Source: Actinomycetota bacterium (lineage in GTDB: Bacteria > Actinomycetota > Acidimicrobiia > Acidimicrobiales > CADCTF01). From it: a stretch of 12,244 bases of DNA. Of the stretch, positions 1-6,591 are shown piece by piece; position 1 is the first letter of the stretch, and the number at the start of each line of letters is the position of its first letter. The notes under the pieces were generated by a model. The model ran no database searches. It was not told the origin of the DNA and saw nothing but the letters and a program-made list of their open reading frames with translations. The translations under genes and the position numbers were made by a program. The DNA lies in the NCBI GenBank assembly GCA_019348305.1, contig JAHWJQ010000050.1:1-12244 (forward strand), read 5' to 3'.

Positions 1-2
1 CG

Positions 3-1433
3 GCCGTCGCGGCCGCGGCCGTCACGGCCGCGGCGGCGGCGACCGCGGCGGGCGTCAGCCTGCGGGCGCCCGAGCACCGCCACCGCATCGAACGGCGGGT
101 CCGGATCATGCGCCTCACGGCGCGCCGCGGCCTCCACTTCGGCATCAACAAGGTGAAGGGGCGCGGCGCGACGGAGGCCGACCGGGCCGCGCTCGACGAG
201 CAGTTCGCCATCCGCACCGCCCAGGACGTGGCCCGGGTGCTGGGCGGCATGAAGGGGGCGATCATGAAGGCGGGCCAGATGCTCTCCTTCATCGCCGAGG
301 GGTTGCCCCCCGAGGCCCAGGCGGCGCTGGCCACCCTCCAACAGGACGTGCCTCCCATGGCCCCCTCGCTGGCCGCCGGGGTCGTGCGCAGCGAGCTCGG
401 TGACGAGCCGGAGCGGATCTTCCTCGAGTGGAACCCGGTGCCGGTGGGCGCGGCCAGCATCGGCCAGGTGCATCGGGCGGTCACGAGGGACGGGCGGGTG
501 GTCGCGGTCAAGGTGCAGTACCCGGGCGTCGACCGGGCGATCAAGAGCGACCTCGACAACGCCGAGATGCTCTATGGCCTGTTCGCCTCCTTCGCCCTGA
601 AGAACCTCGACGTGAAGGCGCTGGTCGACGAGCTGCGGGCCCGCATGGGCGACGAGCTCGACTACCGGCTGGAGGCGAGGCTTCAGGCCGACTTCGCCGA
701 CCGCTACCGCGGGCACCCCTTCATAAGGATCCCCGACGTGGTCCCCGAGCTGAGCACGCGGCGGGTGCTCACGACCGAATGGGTCGACGGCATGCGCTTC
801 GCCGAGTTCGTGGAGACGGCCGAGGAGGAGTGTCGCCAAAAGGCCGCCGAGGTCCTGTTCCGCTTCGCCCAGGGCGCCATCCAACAGCACCACGTCTTCA
901 ACGGCGACCCCCACCCGGGCAACTACATCTTCCACGCCGACGGCACCGTGACGTTCCTCGATTTCGGCCTGGTGAAACGGTGGGGGCCCGGCGAGCTGGA
1001 GTCGCTCGCTGGGGTGCTCGACTGCATCCTCGACGGTGACGCCGAAGGGACGGTGCGGGCCGCGGTGGAGGCAGGCTTTCTCCCCGCCGACCACGGCCTC
1101 GACCCTCAGCACGTCTTCGAGTACGTGAGCTCGCCCTACGAGCCGTTCTTCACCGACTCCTTCACCTACGACCAGGAGTGGACGTCGAAGGCGCTGCAGA
1201 AGGTCGTGGACGTGAAGGGCGAGTACGGCGACGTCATCCGGGCGCTCAACATGCCACCGTCATACGTGATCCTCGACCGTGTCGTATGGGGGATGTCCGC
1301 GTTGCTCGGTCGCCTGCGGGCGACCAACAACTGGAGGGGCCTCCTGGCGGAGTACCGCGAGGGTGCTCCGCCGGTGTCGGAGTTGGGGAAGGTCGAGGAG
1401 GAATGGCGAAGCTCTCGCCGGCAGGAGCAGTAA
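3..1433 (+). CDS. ABC1/UbiB-family atypical kinase-like protein, 5' end outside window
   Basis: An ABC1 (AarF/UbiB) family protein, an atypical kinase fold found in bacteria, mitochondria and plastids; its substrate in actinobacteria is unknown. Numbering from the ATG at 108, the family marks are in order: the KxGQ motif (K54-Q57), the alanine-rich nucleotide loop GAASIGQ (114-120), the VAVK lysine (K135), N-G-D-P-H-P-G-N (265-272) in the catalytic loop, and the metal-binding D-F-G (D285). The frame stays open upstream to the first base of the window and encodes an alanine-rich stretch followed by a basic segment (about RAPEHRHRIERRVRI). Actinobacterial homologues usually have an N-terminal hydrophobic segment before the R-L-T-x-R-R-G sequence, so the ATG at 108 is probably internal and the gene is cut by the window edge. 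The 3' end overlaps the next gene by 31 bases, which suggests an operon. Family is certain; biological role is not. Confidence 0.9.
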   Translation, partial: AVAAAAVTAAAAATAAGVSLRAPEHRHRIERRVRIMRLTARRGLHFGINKVKGRGATEADRAALDEQFAIRTAQDVARVLGGMKGAIMKAGQMLSFIAEGLPPEAQAALATLQQDVPPMAPSLAAGVVRSELGDEPERIFLEWNPVPVGAASIGQVHRAVTRDGRVVAVKVQYPGVDRAIKSDLDNAEMLYGLFASFALKNLDVKALVDELRARMGDELDYRLEARLQADFADRYRGHPFIRIPDVVPELSTRRVLTTEWVDGMRFAEFVETAEEECRQKAAEVLFRFAQGAIQQHHVFNGDPHPGNYIFHADGTVTFLDFGLVKRWGPGELESLAGVLDCILDGDAEGTVRAAVEAGFLPADHGLDPQHVFEYVSSPYEPFFTDSFTYDQEWTSKALQKVVDVKGEYGDVIRALNMPPSYVILDRVVWGMSALLGRLRATNNWRGLLAEYREGAPPVSELGKVEEEWRSSRRQEQ

Positions 1434-2215
1434 GGAGCTACCTCCGCAAGTACCCCTTGGCGCCGCGCTACCGGCCGGAGCAGAGCCTTTCGCTCACCGC
1501 GGCCGACGGCACCCGCCTCTCCGGCGCCCGGATCATCGGCCCCCCTTCGGCGCCGGCCACCGTGGTGCTGGTCCACGGGTTCGTCAACTGGTCGCGCACG
1601 CCCAACGTGCACGCCTTCGCCCAACTGCTGGGCCAGCGGGTCGACGTGGTCGTGCCCGACCTGCGGGGTCACGGACGGTCAGGCGGCGTCTGCACCATGG
1701 GGCGTGACGAGCCCCTCGACGTGGCCGCGGCGGTGGCTGCCTGTGATCCGACCAAGCCGGTGGTGACCGCGGGGATCAGCCTGGGCGGCGCCGCCGTCCT
1801 GCTCCACGCCGGCCGGTTCCCCGGCTCCGTGGCCGGCGTGGTGGCGATCAGCGCACCGGCGTTCTGGGGGGGCCTGGGCACGGTCGGTGCCAACCAGGTC
1901 GAGCGCTGGATCAGCACCACCAGGGGCCGCTTCGTCCTCCGCACGCTGCTGCGAACCCGCCTCACGGGCAATTGTGCCGACATCCCCGATGCCGCCGACA
2001 TGGCTGGCCGCATCGCCCCCGCGTTCACCATCGTCGTGGCCGACCCCCATGACTGGTACTTCGGCCCCGAGCATCCCGAGCGGCTCTACCAGTGGGCCAA
2101 GGAGCCCAAGGAGCTGTGGTGGTACCCCCATGGCGGGCACGGCACCGACCTGCTCACCAAGGAGCTCGCGGCGCGCCTCTTGGAGACGGTCGAGGCACGG
2201 CTGAGCACGGATTAG
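1403..2215 (+). CDS. alpha/beta hydrolase
   Basis: A 270-residue alpha/beta-hydrolase-fold protein, probably cytoplasmic because no signal peptide is seen. The oxyanion-side H-G-F is at residues 58-60, the nucleophile elbow G-I-S-L-G has Ser126, the acid candidates are D214 or D217 in A-D-P-H-D-W, and the catalytic histidine is H246 (or H243) in H-G-G-H-G. The sequence V-P-D-L-R-G-H-G-R-S is typical of this fold. The frame is open further upstream, but the ATG at 1403 is chosen because a strong ribosome binding site (GAGGAGGA) lies just before it and the earlier part would overlap the kinase gene deeply. It overlaps the kinase-like gene by 31 bases, so the two are probably co-transcribed and translationally coupled. 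The substrate cannot be read from the sequence; an esterase or lipase-like activity is likely. Confidence 0.88.
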   Translation: MAKLSPAGAVRSYLRKYPLAPRYRPEQSLSLTAADGTRLSGARIIGPPSAPATVVLVHGFVNWSRTPNVHAFAQLLGQRVDVVVPDLRGHGRSGGVCTMGRDEPLDVAAAVAACDPTKPVVTAGISLGGAAVLLHAGRFPGSVAGVVAISAPAFWGGLGTVGANQVERWISTTRGRFVLRTLLRTRLTGNCADIPDAADMAGRIAPAFTIVVADPHDWYFGPEHPERLYQWAKEPKELWWYPHGGHGTDLLTKELAARLLETVEARLSTD

Positions 2216-2219
2216 CCCG

Positions 2220-2233
2220 GGCGCCGGTGCGCC
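2220..2233. terminator. hairpin between convergent genes
   Basis: GGCGC-CGGT-GCGCC forms a perfect 5-bp GC stem with a four-base loop in the 20-base gap between the stop codons of the hydrolase (+) and the histidine phosphatase (-). There is no T run on either side, so it is at most a weak, bidirectional terminator of the kind common in high-GC genomes. Confidence 0.4.
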
Positions 2234-2235
2234 GA

Positions 2236-2871
2236 CTACTCCGTCGTCGTCGTGGTCACCAAGGGGGGGTCGAGGGCCAGTACCGGCTCGCCGGCCCGCA
2301 GCCCCCCGTCGCCGTCGACCTCGAACCACCGCCCGGAGAGGTTGGGTGTCGTAGGGCCGGCGTCCACCCCAAGGTGACGTTCGAGCGTGCGGATGACGCC
2401 CCCGTGGCTGACCACCAGCAACTCCTCGCCGGGGTAGCTCCGGGCAAGGGCCGACAGCGCCGGCGCCGCCCGCTGGAAGAGCATCTCGTCGTCCTCGCCT
2501 TCGGGTACTGACAGGAGGCGCCCGGTGGCGGGGTCGAAGCACTCCGGCCACCGGGCCCTGATCTCCTCGGCTGTCTTGCCGGTGAACGCCCCCACGTTGC
2601 GCTCCCGCAGGCCTGCGTCGACCACGACCTCCCCGAGCCCGAGCTTTCCGGCCAGGACGTGGGCAGTGCGGCGGGCCCGCTGCAGATCCGACGAGCAGGC
2701 GGCCGCGAACTCGAAGTCCCGCAGGTTCCGCGCCGCGTCGCTCGACTGTTTCTCGCCCAGCGCCGACAGCGGCGGGTCGGACCACCCCTGCCAGCGCCGC
2801 TCGGCATTCCAAGTCGACTGGCCGTGGCGAAGGACGAGCACGCGGGTGATCGCCGGCGGCGGTGTGGTCAT
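2236..2871 (-). CDS. histidine phosphatase family protein (phosphoglycerate mutase-like)
   Basis: A 211-residue protein of the histidine phosphatase superfamily (branch 1, cofactor-dependent phosphoglycerate mutase-like). The N-terminal R-H-G-Q-S motif carries the phospho-accepting His16 with Arg15; the phosphate pocket arginine is R65 in S-S-D-L-Q-R-A; the acid/base glutamate is E90 in L-R-E-R-N-V-G; and the second histidine H156 is in S-H-G-G-V-I-R. These are all residues needed for catalysis. The length and the E-R-N-V-G sequence suggest a broad phosphatase of the PhoE/CobC/GpgP type rather than a glycolytic mutase, but the substrate (sugar phosphate, glucosyl-phosphoglycerate, nucleotide) cannot be told. 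The C-terminus is a run of threonines. It is divergent from the MaoC-type gene with a 50-base gap and convergent with the hydrolase. Confidence 0.88.
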   Translation of the reverse strand: MTTPPPAITRVLVLRHGQSTWNAERRWQGWSDPPLSALGEKQSSDAARNLRDFEFAAACSSDLQRARRTAHVLAGKLGLGEVVVDAGLRERNVGAFTGKTAEEIRARWPECFDPATGRLLSVPEGEDDEMLFQRAAPALSALARSYPGEELLVVSHGGVIRTLERHLGVDAGPTTPNLSGRWFEVDGDGGLRAGEPVLALDPPLVTTTTTE

Positions 2872-2921
2872 GGCGTCGGAGTCTCGCGTACCGTGACCGC
2901 ACCTGAGCCGGAGGAGGAGGG

Positions 2922-3776
2922 ATGGCCCTGCCGCTGGACAAGCTGGGAACGACCTACGAAGCCGGCGCCGCCACCATCGACCCCGAGCGGGCCATCGCGT
3001 ACGCGGTCGCCACCAACGACGACAATCCCGCCTACGCGGCGGCCAAGTTCGCCCCTCCGGTGTTCGGCGTGGTGCCGACGTGGCCGGCGTTGGGGATGGC
3101 CGTCGTCGACGTGGTGCCCCCCGAGGCCCTCATGATGATCGTGCACGGCGAACAGGACATGCACTTCCACCAGCCGCTCGTGCCCGGGCGGGGGATCGTC
3201 ACCACGTCCCAGGCCCACAGCGTGCGCGTCGGCACCTCGGGTACCCGCTACACGGTGAAGGTGTCGAGTGACGACGCCGACACCGGCGAGGCGGTGCTCG
3301 AGCAGTACGTCACGATGTTCATCCGGGGAATGACGGACGGAGACGGCGCGGGGGCCGACAAGCCCGACCACCGCCTGACCCCCGAGGACAAGGGAAGCCC
3401 CGCCGGCCAGTTCACGGTCCACGTGGACGACGACCAGACGTTCCGGTACCGGGACGCATCGGGCGACGAGATGCCCATCCACGTCGACGACGCCTTCGCC
3501 AAGTCGGTCGGGCTGCCGGGGATCATCGCCCACGGACTGTGCAGCATGGCCATGACCAGCCAGGCGGTGATCAAGACCGTGGCCGACGGCGACCCCGCCC
3601 GGCTCAAGCGCCTCGCCGTTCGCTTCTCCAGGAACGTCTTTCCCGGTGACGACCTCACCACCACGATCTACGACCTCGGTCGCCTCCCCAATGCCCGGCA
3701 CACTTACGGCTTCGAGGCGACGACCAGCCGGGGTGACACCGCCATCACCAACGGCCGGGCCGAGATCGAGCCATAG
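2922..3776 (+). CDS. MaoC-type acyl dehydratase with two hotdog domains
   Basis: A 284-residue protein with two hotdog domains, as in type 2 (R-specific) enoyl-CoA hydratases. The N-terminal half (about 8-140) is the non-catalytic MaoC-N/FAS1-like hotdog (A-T-N-D-D-N-P-A-Y near 30-38). The C-terminal half (about 160-284) has the hydratase-2 motif Y-R-x-A-S-G-D-x-x-P-I-H...P-G-I-I-A-H-G at 176-205, with the catalytic pair D182 and H187. The expected reaction is reversible hydration of trans-2-enoyl-CoA to (R)-3-hydroxyacyl-CoA in fatty acid, sterol side-chain or polyketide-type metabolism. The start at 2922 is fixed by a strong ribosome binding site (GGAGGAGGAGGG) directly before it. It probably heads an operon with the MoaD-like gene 8 bases downstream. 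The fold is sure; the chain length and pathway are not. Confidence 0.88.
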   Translation: MALPLDKLGTTYEAGAATIDPERAIAYAVATNDDNPAYAAAKFAPPVFGVVPTWPALGMAVVDVVPPEALMMIVHGEQDMHFHQPLVPGRGIVTTSQAHSVRVGTSGTRYTVKVSSDDADTGEAVLEQYVTMFIRGMTDGDGAGADKPDHRLTPEDKGSPAGQFTVHVDDDQTFRYRDASGDEMPIHVDDAFAKSVGLPGIIAHGLCSMAMTSQAVIKTVADGDPARLKRLAVRFSRNVFPGDDLTTTIYDLGRLPNARHTYGFEATTSRGDTAITNGRAEIEP

Positions 3777-3784
3777 AGCGAACG

Positions 3785-4024
3785 GTGGCGACGCTCAGGC
3801 TCTTCGCAGCCGCCCGCGAAGCGGCCGGGACCGGGCGGGCGGAGATCGAGGCACCAACGGTGGGCGCCGTCCTCGTGCAAGCCGAAGCCCGCTACGGGCC
3901 TGCGTTCGCGGCGGTGCTGGGCCAGAGCCGGGTCTGGTGCAATGGTGAGCCCGCCTCGCTGGAAGATCCGGTCTCTGCGGGCGACGAGGTAGCCGTGCTG
4001 CCGCCGGTCTCGGGTGGCTGCTAG
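3785..4024 (+). CDS. MoaD/ThiS-like sulfur-carrier (ubiquitin-like) protein ending in Gly-Gly-Cys
   Basis: A 79-residue beta-grasp protein of the MoaD/ThiS family, starting at GTG 3785. It opens with the MoaD-like R-L-F-A-A-A-R-E-A-A and ends L-P-P-V-S-G-G followed by one more residue, Cys79, before the TAG stop. Family members carry sulfur as a thiocarboxylate on a C-terminal Gly-Gly after adenylation by a MoeB/ThiF-type enzyme, and serve molybdopterin, thiamine or cysteine synthesis. Here the di-glycine is not terminal, so the protein would need trimming or works differently. It follows the dehydratase stop by 8 bases, with only a weak ribosome binding site, so coupling is likely. No MoaE, MoeB, ThiG or cysM-like partner is in the window, so the pathway is open. 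Confidence 0.82.
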   Translation: MATLRLFAAAREAAGTGRAEIEAPTVGAVLVQAEARYGPAFAAVLGQSRVWCNGEPASLEDPVSAGDEVAVLPPVSGGC

Positions 4025-4026
4025 GA

Positions 4027-4812
4027 GTGATGCCGGTCCTGGCTTGGGAACAGCTGCGCCCGCCGTTGGACATCGACGGGCCCAGGATCCGTCTCGGGCT
4101 GGTGTGGGCGGCGGTGTCGCTGGCTGCGGTGCTCGCCGGTCCTCTGCCCACGGCCGTCGTGTTCGCCGGCGTGGCCCTGGGCGCCGCCGGTCAGGCCTGC
4201 CGCTCCTGGAGGCGCCTGCGGAGCCAACCCGACCGGAGGGTCGCGATCGGGGGTGCCACCGTCATCGCTCTGGCCGGCGGCGTCGCACCGTGGGCGGTGG
4301 CCGTCGCCGCCGCGCTCACCGCCGCTGCCGCAGCCGGCGCCCGCTTCGCGCCCGCCACCCTTGGAGGCCCGACCAGCCGGCGCTCCGACCCTCGCACCAC
4401 GGCCGCCATCGCGCTCTTGATCGGCGCCGGCGGTGCTGCCCCTGCGGTGGTGCGCGACCAGCTGGGGGCGACGGCCGCGCTGGTGCTGGTGGTCCTGGTC
4501 CACGCCGTCGATGCCAGCACCTTCATCGTCGGCTCCGGCGCCCGCTCCCCCTGGGAGGGCTGGGCCGCCGGAGCTGCAGCCGCGGGGGCGGTTTCCCTGG
4601 CGGTGGCCGCCCTCCTGGTGCCACCGTTCCGGGGCGCGGCGCCGTGGCTCCTCGCGCTGGTGGTGGCGGTGTTGGTGCCCGCCGGCGGCGTCGTGGCAAC
4701 CGCGGTGTTGGGGCGGCCCCAGGCCCGAGCGCCGGCGTTGCGGCGGATCGACGCCTTCTTGGTCGCCGCCCCGGTTTGGGCCCTGGTGGCGAGCCTCGTG
4801 CTCGACCTGTGA
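4027..4812 (+). CDS. polytopic membrane protein, possibly a divergent CdsA-like protein
   Basis: A very hydrophobic alanine/valine-rich protein of 261 residues with roughly seven or eight membrane segments. It starts two bases after the MoaD-like stop (GTG 4027; ATG 4030 is the next codon and equally possible), with AGGAG overlapping that stop. Several landmarks match the order seen in phosphatidate cytidylyltransferases (CdsA): an acidic H-A-V-D-A-S-T-F-I-V-G-S-G segment near 160 where CdsA has S-D-x-x-A-Y-x-x-G, then S-P-W-E-G resembling CdsA S-P-x-K-T-x-E-G, and a C-terminal R-R-I-D-A-F-L-V-A-A-P-V like CdsA D-R-x-D-S-x-L-x-A-A-P. The K-D and H-G-G parts of the CdsA signature are missing, so it may be inactive or have a changed function. 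This assignment is inference from pattern matching; a plain hypothetical membrane protein is the safe name. Confidence 0.7.
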   Translation: MMPVLAWEQLRPPLDIDGPRIRLGLVWAAVSLAAVLAGPLPTAVVFAGVALGAAGQACRSWRRLRSQPDRRVAIGGATVIALAGGVAPWAVAVAAALTAAAAAGARFAPATLGGPTSRRSDPRTTAAIALLIGAGGAAPAVVRDQLGATAALVLVVLVHAVDASTFIVGSGARSPWEGWAAGAAAAGAVSLAVAALLVPPFRGAAPWLLALVVAVLVPAGGVVATAVLGRPQARAPALRRIDAFLVAAPVWALVASLVLDL

Positions 4813-4816
4813 CGGT

Positions 4817-4836
4817 CTCGCCGCCGCACCGGCGAG
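4817..4836. terminator. hairpin between convergent genes, likely bidirectional terminator
   Basis: CTCGCCG-CCGCAC-CGGCGAG is a perfect 7-bp stem with a six-base loop, filling most of the 32-base gap between the membrane protein (+) and sodN (-). The position between two converging stops supports termination from both sides, though no T run follows. Confidence 0.55.
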
Positions 4837-4844
4837 CCCGCTGG

Positions 4845-5264
4845 TCAGGCCTTCTTGGTCTCCCAGAAGATGGCGTCGATCTCGGCGATCTGGTCGAGCA
4901 GGCCTTGGGCCACCGCCACGTCGTGGGTCTTCTTGGCCTCGCCGGCGGCCTTGGTCGCCTTCCAGAACAGCTCGTGGAGCTGGGGGTACTGGTCGAGGTG
5001 ATTGGGCTTGAAGTAGTCGGTCCAGAGCACCCAGAGGTGATGCTTGACCAGGTCAGCCCGCTCCTCCTTTATCAAGACCGCCCTGGTCTTGAAGTCGGGG
5101 TCGTCGGAGGCCGCGTACTTCTCCATGCATCCCTTCACGGACTCGGCCTCGATCCGAGCCTGGGCCGGGTCGTAGACGCCGCAGGGCAGGTCGCAGTGGG
5201 CGGAGGCGATGCCGGGCTCACGCACCCGGTCGGCAAGGTTCAGAAGTCGGGGAATGAGAGCCAT
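4845..5264 (-). CDS. sodN: nickel superoxide dismutase precursor
   Basis: Nickel-dependent superoxide dismutase, which converts superoxide to oxygen and hydrogen peroxide in the cytoplasm as a homohexamer. The precursor is 139 residues. The nickel hook H-C-D-L-P-C-G-V-Y starts at His23, so cleavage after Ala22 (I-A-S-A|H-C) would give a 117-residue mature enzyme with His1, Cys2 and Cys6 as nickel ligands and Tyr9 in the active site. The following D-P-A-Q-A-R-I-E-A-E-S is nearly invariant in the family, and the C-terminal F-W-E-T-K-K-A also fits. The 22-residue leader is longer than the roughly 14 residues I remember from Streptomyces. The maturation protease sodX is divergently encoded 29 bases away, so both promoters must share that gap and the 5' ends of the genes. 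I could not recognise a Nur operator there. Confidence 0.96.
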   Translation of the reverse strand: MALIPRLLNLADRVREPGIASAHCDLPCGVYDPAQARIEAESVKGCMEKYAASDDPDFKTRAVLIKEERADLVKHHLWVLWTDYFKPNHLDQYPQLHELFWKATKAAGEAKKTHDVAVAQGLLDQIAEIDAIFWETKKA

Positions 5265-5293
5265 GGCGCCACCCTAACCCCTGACGCCGGCCG

Positions 5294-5614
5294 GTGAGGC
5301 TGGCCCGCCGGCTGGTGGTGAGGGGCGACAGCATGCGTCCCACGCTGCTCCCCGGGGACCGGGTCCTGGCCCTCAGGAGCCGGCTGCGCAGCGGCGACCT
5401 GGTGGCGGTGCGAGATCCTCGAAAGCCGGAGCGGGTGATCGTCAAGCGTCTCGCCAGGCGCACCCAGACGGGGGCGTGGGTCCTGGGTGACGATCCGCTG
5501 ACCAGCACCGACAGCCGGCATTTCGGAGAGGTGCCGTGGGCCCTCGTGGTGGGCCGCCTGGTCTATCGCTACTCACCGGCGGGGCGGGCCGGGCGCATCA
5601 GTCGCCGCCGCTAG
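5294..5614 (+). CDS. sodX: nickel-type superoxide dismutase maturation protease (S26 family)
   Basis: A 106-residue S26 (signal peptidase I-like) serine protease, which from its neighbour is SodX, the enzyme that removes the SodN leader and frees the nickel-binding histidine. The Ser-Lys dyad is visible: Ser13 in G-D-S-M-R-P-T-L-x-P-G-D and Lys51 in V-I-V-K-R-L. The conserved late box G-D-D-P-x-x-S-x-D-S-R-x-F-G is at 65-78. There is no N-terminal membrane anchor, unlike ordinary signal peptidases, which suits a cytoplasmic substrate. The start is GTG 5294; in-frame GTG codons at 5315 and 5318 are possible too but would leave only a few residues before the catalytic serine. The tail is Arg-rich. 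Confidence 0.9.
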   Translation: MRLARRLVVRGDSMRPTLLPGDRVLALRSRLRSGDLVAVRDPRKPERVIVKRLARRTQTGAWVLGDDPLTSTDSRHFGEVPWALVVGRLVYRYSPAGRAGRISRRR

Positions 5615-5623
5615 CATCCCGTC

Positions 5624-6166
5624 ATGCCCTCTCAACGGCTCGACCGTGTGCTCAACGACACCTACGTCGAAGGGCTGCAGGAACTGCCGACGGGCGAGAT
5701 CCGGGCCCGCAGGGGCGAGTGCCAGGCCGTCGAGACCGACCTCTCCTACGCCCGGCGGCTCGTGCAGGGCCGCCTCGACATCATCCACGCCGAGATGGAG
5801 CGGCGGTCGAGCGGGGGAGCGCGGACCGACGCCGGCGCCCTCGTCGACACGTTGAAAGACGGCACCATCCTGAGCGACCACGGCCGCCCCCCGGGACTCG
5901 GCCGCTTGTCGGCCCGCCTGGCGCCCAGTGACGAGGTCGACGAGTTCGTCGCCGAGATCGAGGAAGTGGCCGACGTCGATTCGCTCGCGAACCTGCCAGA
6001 ACTGTCCGACGACGTGGTCACCAAGCTGGCCGACCGCCTGGCGGCACTCGAGCGCAGCTTCTCGGCCCGCCGGCGCGAGGTCTTCGACCGCATCGACCTG
6101 TTCCAGGCCGAGATCATCCGCCGGTACAAGACCGGCTCGGCCAACGCGGACGAACTGCTCACCTGA
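5624..6166 (+). CDS. RsiG-like coiled-coil protein with two c-di-GMP-binding-type motifs
   Basis: A 180-residue, charged, mostly helical protein of the family long annotated as 'aerial mycelium formation protein'. In Streptomyces its relative RsiG is an anti-sigma factor that holds sigma WhiG when loaded with cyclic di-GMP; each helix of an antiparallel coiled coil carries E-x3-S-x2-R-x3-Q-x3-D. Here the first copy is exact: E37, S41, R44, Q48, D52. A second copy near the C-terminus reads E143, S147, R150, F154, D158, so only the Gln is changed, to Phe. The two helices are joined by a glycine-rich and acidic linker (about 62-130). This supports c-di-GMP binding, by inference. No sigma factor is in the window. 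It starts 9 bases after sodX and ends 3 bases before the XRE gene. Confidence 0.85.
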   Translation: MPSQRLDRVLNDTYVEGLQELPTGEIRARRGECQAVETDLSYARRLVQGRLDIIHAEMERRSSGGARTDAGALVDTLKDGTILSDHGRPPGLGRLSARLAPSDEVDEFVAEIEEVADVDSLANLPELSDDVVTKLADRLAALERSFSARRREVFDRIDLFQAEIIRRYKTGSANADELLT

Positions 6167-6169
6167 GCG

Positions 6170-6577
6170 ATGGGGGGTGAGCAGCAGGACCGGGCCTATG
6201 ACCTTGGCGCTTTCATCCGAGAACAGCGCAACACGGCCCGCCTGTCCCTGCGCCGCCTCTCGGACCTCGCCGGTATCTCCAACCCCTACCTGAGCCAGAT
6301 CGAGCGCGGGCTGCGCAGGCCGTCGGCCGAGATCCTCCAACAGATCGCCAAGGCGTTGCGCATCTCGGCCGAGACCCTCTACGTGCGGGCCGGGATCCTC
6401 GAGGACCGGGTGGGCGAGCACGATCTGGCGGGGGACATCCTGCGCGACCCCTACATCACCGAGGACCAGAAGCAGACCCTCATCAAGGTGTACCTCTCGT
6501 TCCGACACGAGAACTCCGCATCGGCCCGCTCCGACCGGAGTTCCGGCTCCGAGGAAGAACAACCCCTGCCCGCGTAG
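6170..6577 (+). CDS. XRE-family helix-turn-helix transcriptional regulator
   Basis: A 135-residue DNA-binding protein with a Cro/C1-type helix-turn-helix at about residues 11-66: the recognition part is L-S-D-L-A-G-I-S-N-P-Y-L-S-Q-I-E-R-G-L-R-R-P-S (residues 30-52), a form conserved in small actinobacterial XRE regulators. The middle (A-L-R-I-S-A-E-T-L-Y-V-R-A-G-I-L) and the C-terminal I-T-E-D-Q-K-Q-T-L-I-x-V-Y segment also look like that group, which includes, as I recall, mycobacterial Rv0474. The last 20 residues are Ser/Glu/Arg-rich and probably disordered. The ATG at 6170 is 3 bases after the RsiG-like stop, with no clear ribosome binding site of its own, so coupled translation is likely. 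Its target genes are unknown. Confidence 0.88.
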   Translation: MGGEQQDRAYDLGAFIREQRNTARLSLRRLSDLAGISNPYLSQIERGLRRPSAEILQQIAKALRISAETLYVRAGILEDRVGEHDLAGDILRDPYITEDQKQTLIKVYLSFRHENSASARSDRSSGSEEEQPLPA

Positions 6578-6591
6578 GGTTGGCTCCCGTC

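Noticed and set aside
1679..2941. A 420-codon open frame on the minus strand across the hydrolase and the phosphatase
   Set aside because: Arg/Gly/Pro-rich shadow translation of two genes with clear catalytic motifs in other frames.
4014..5297. A 427-codon plus-strand frame over the membrane protein and sodN
   Set aside because: Low-complexity Arg/Gly translation; it runs antisense through sodN, which is certain.
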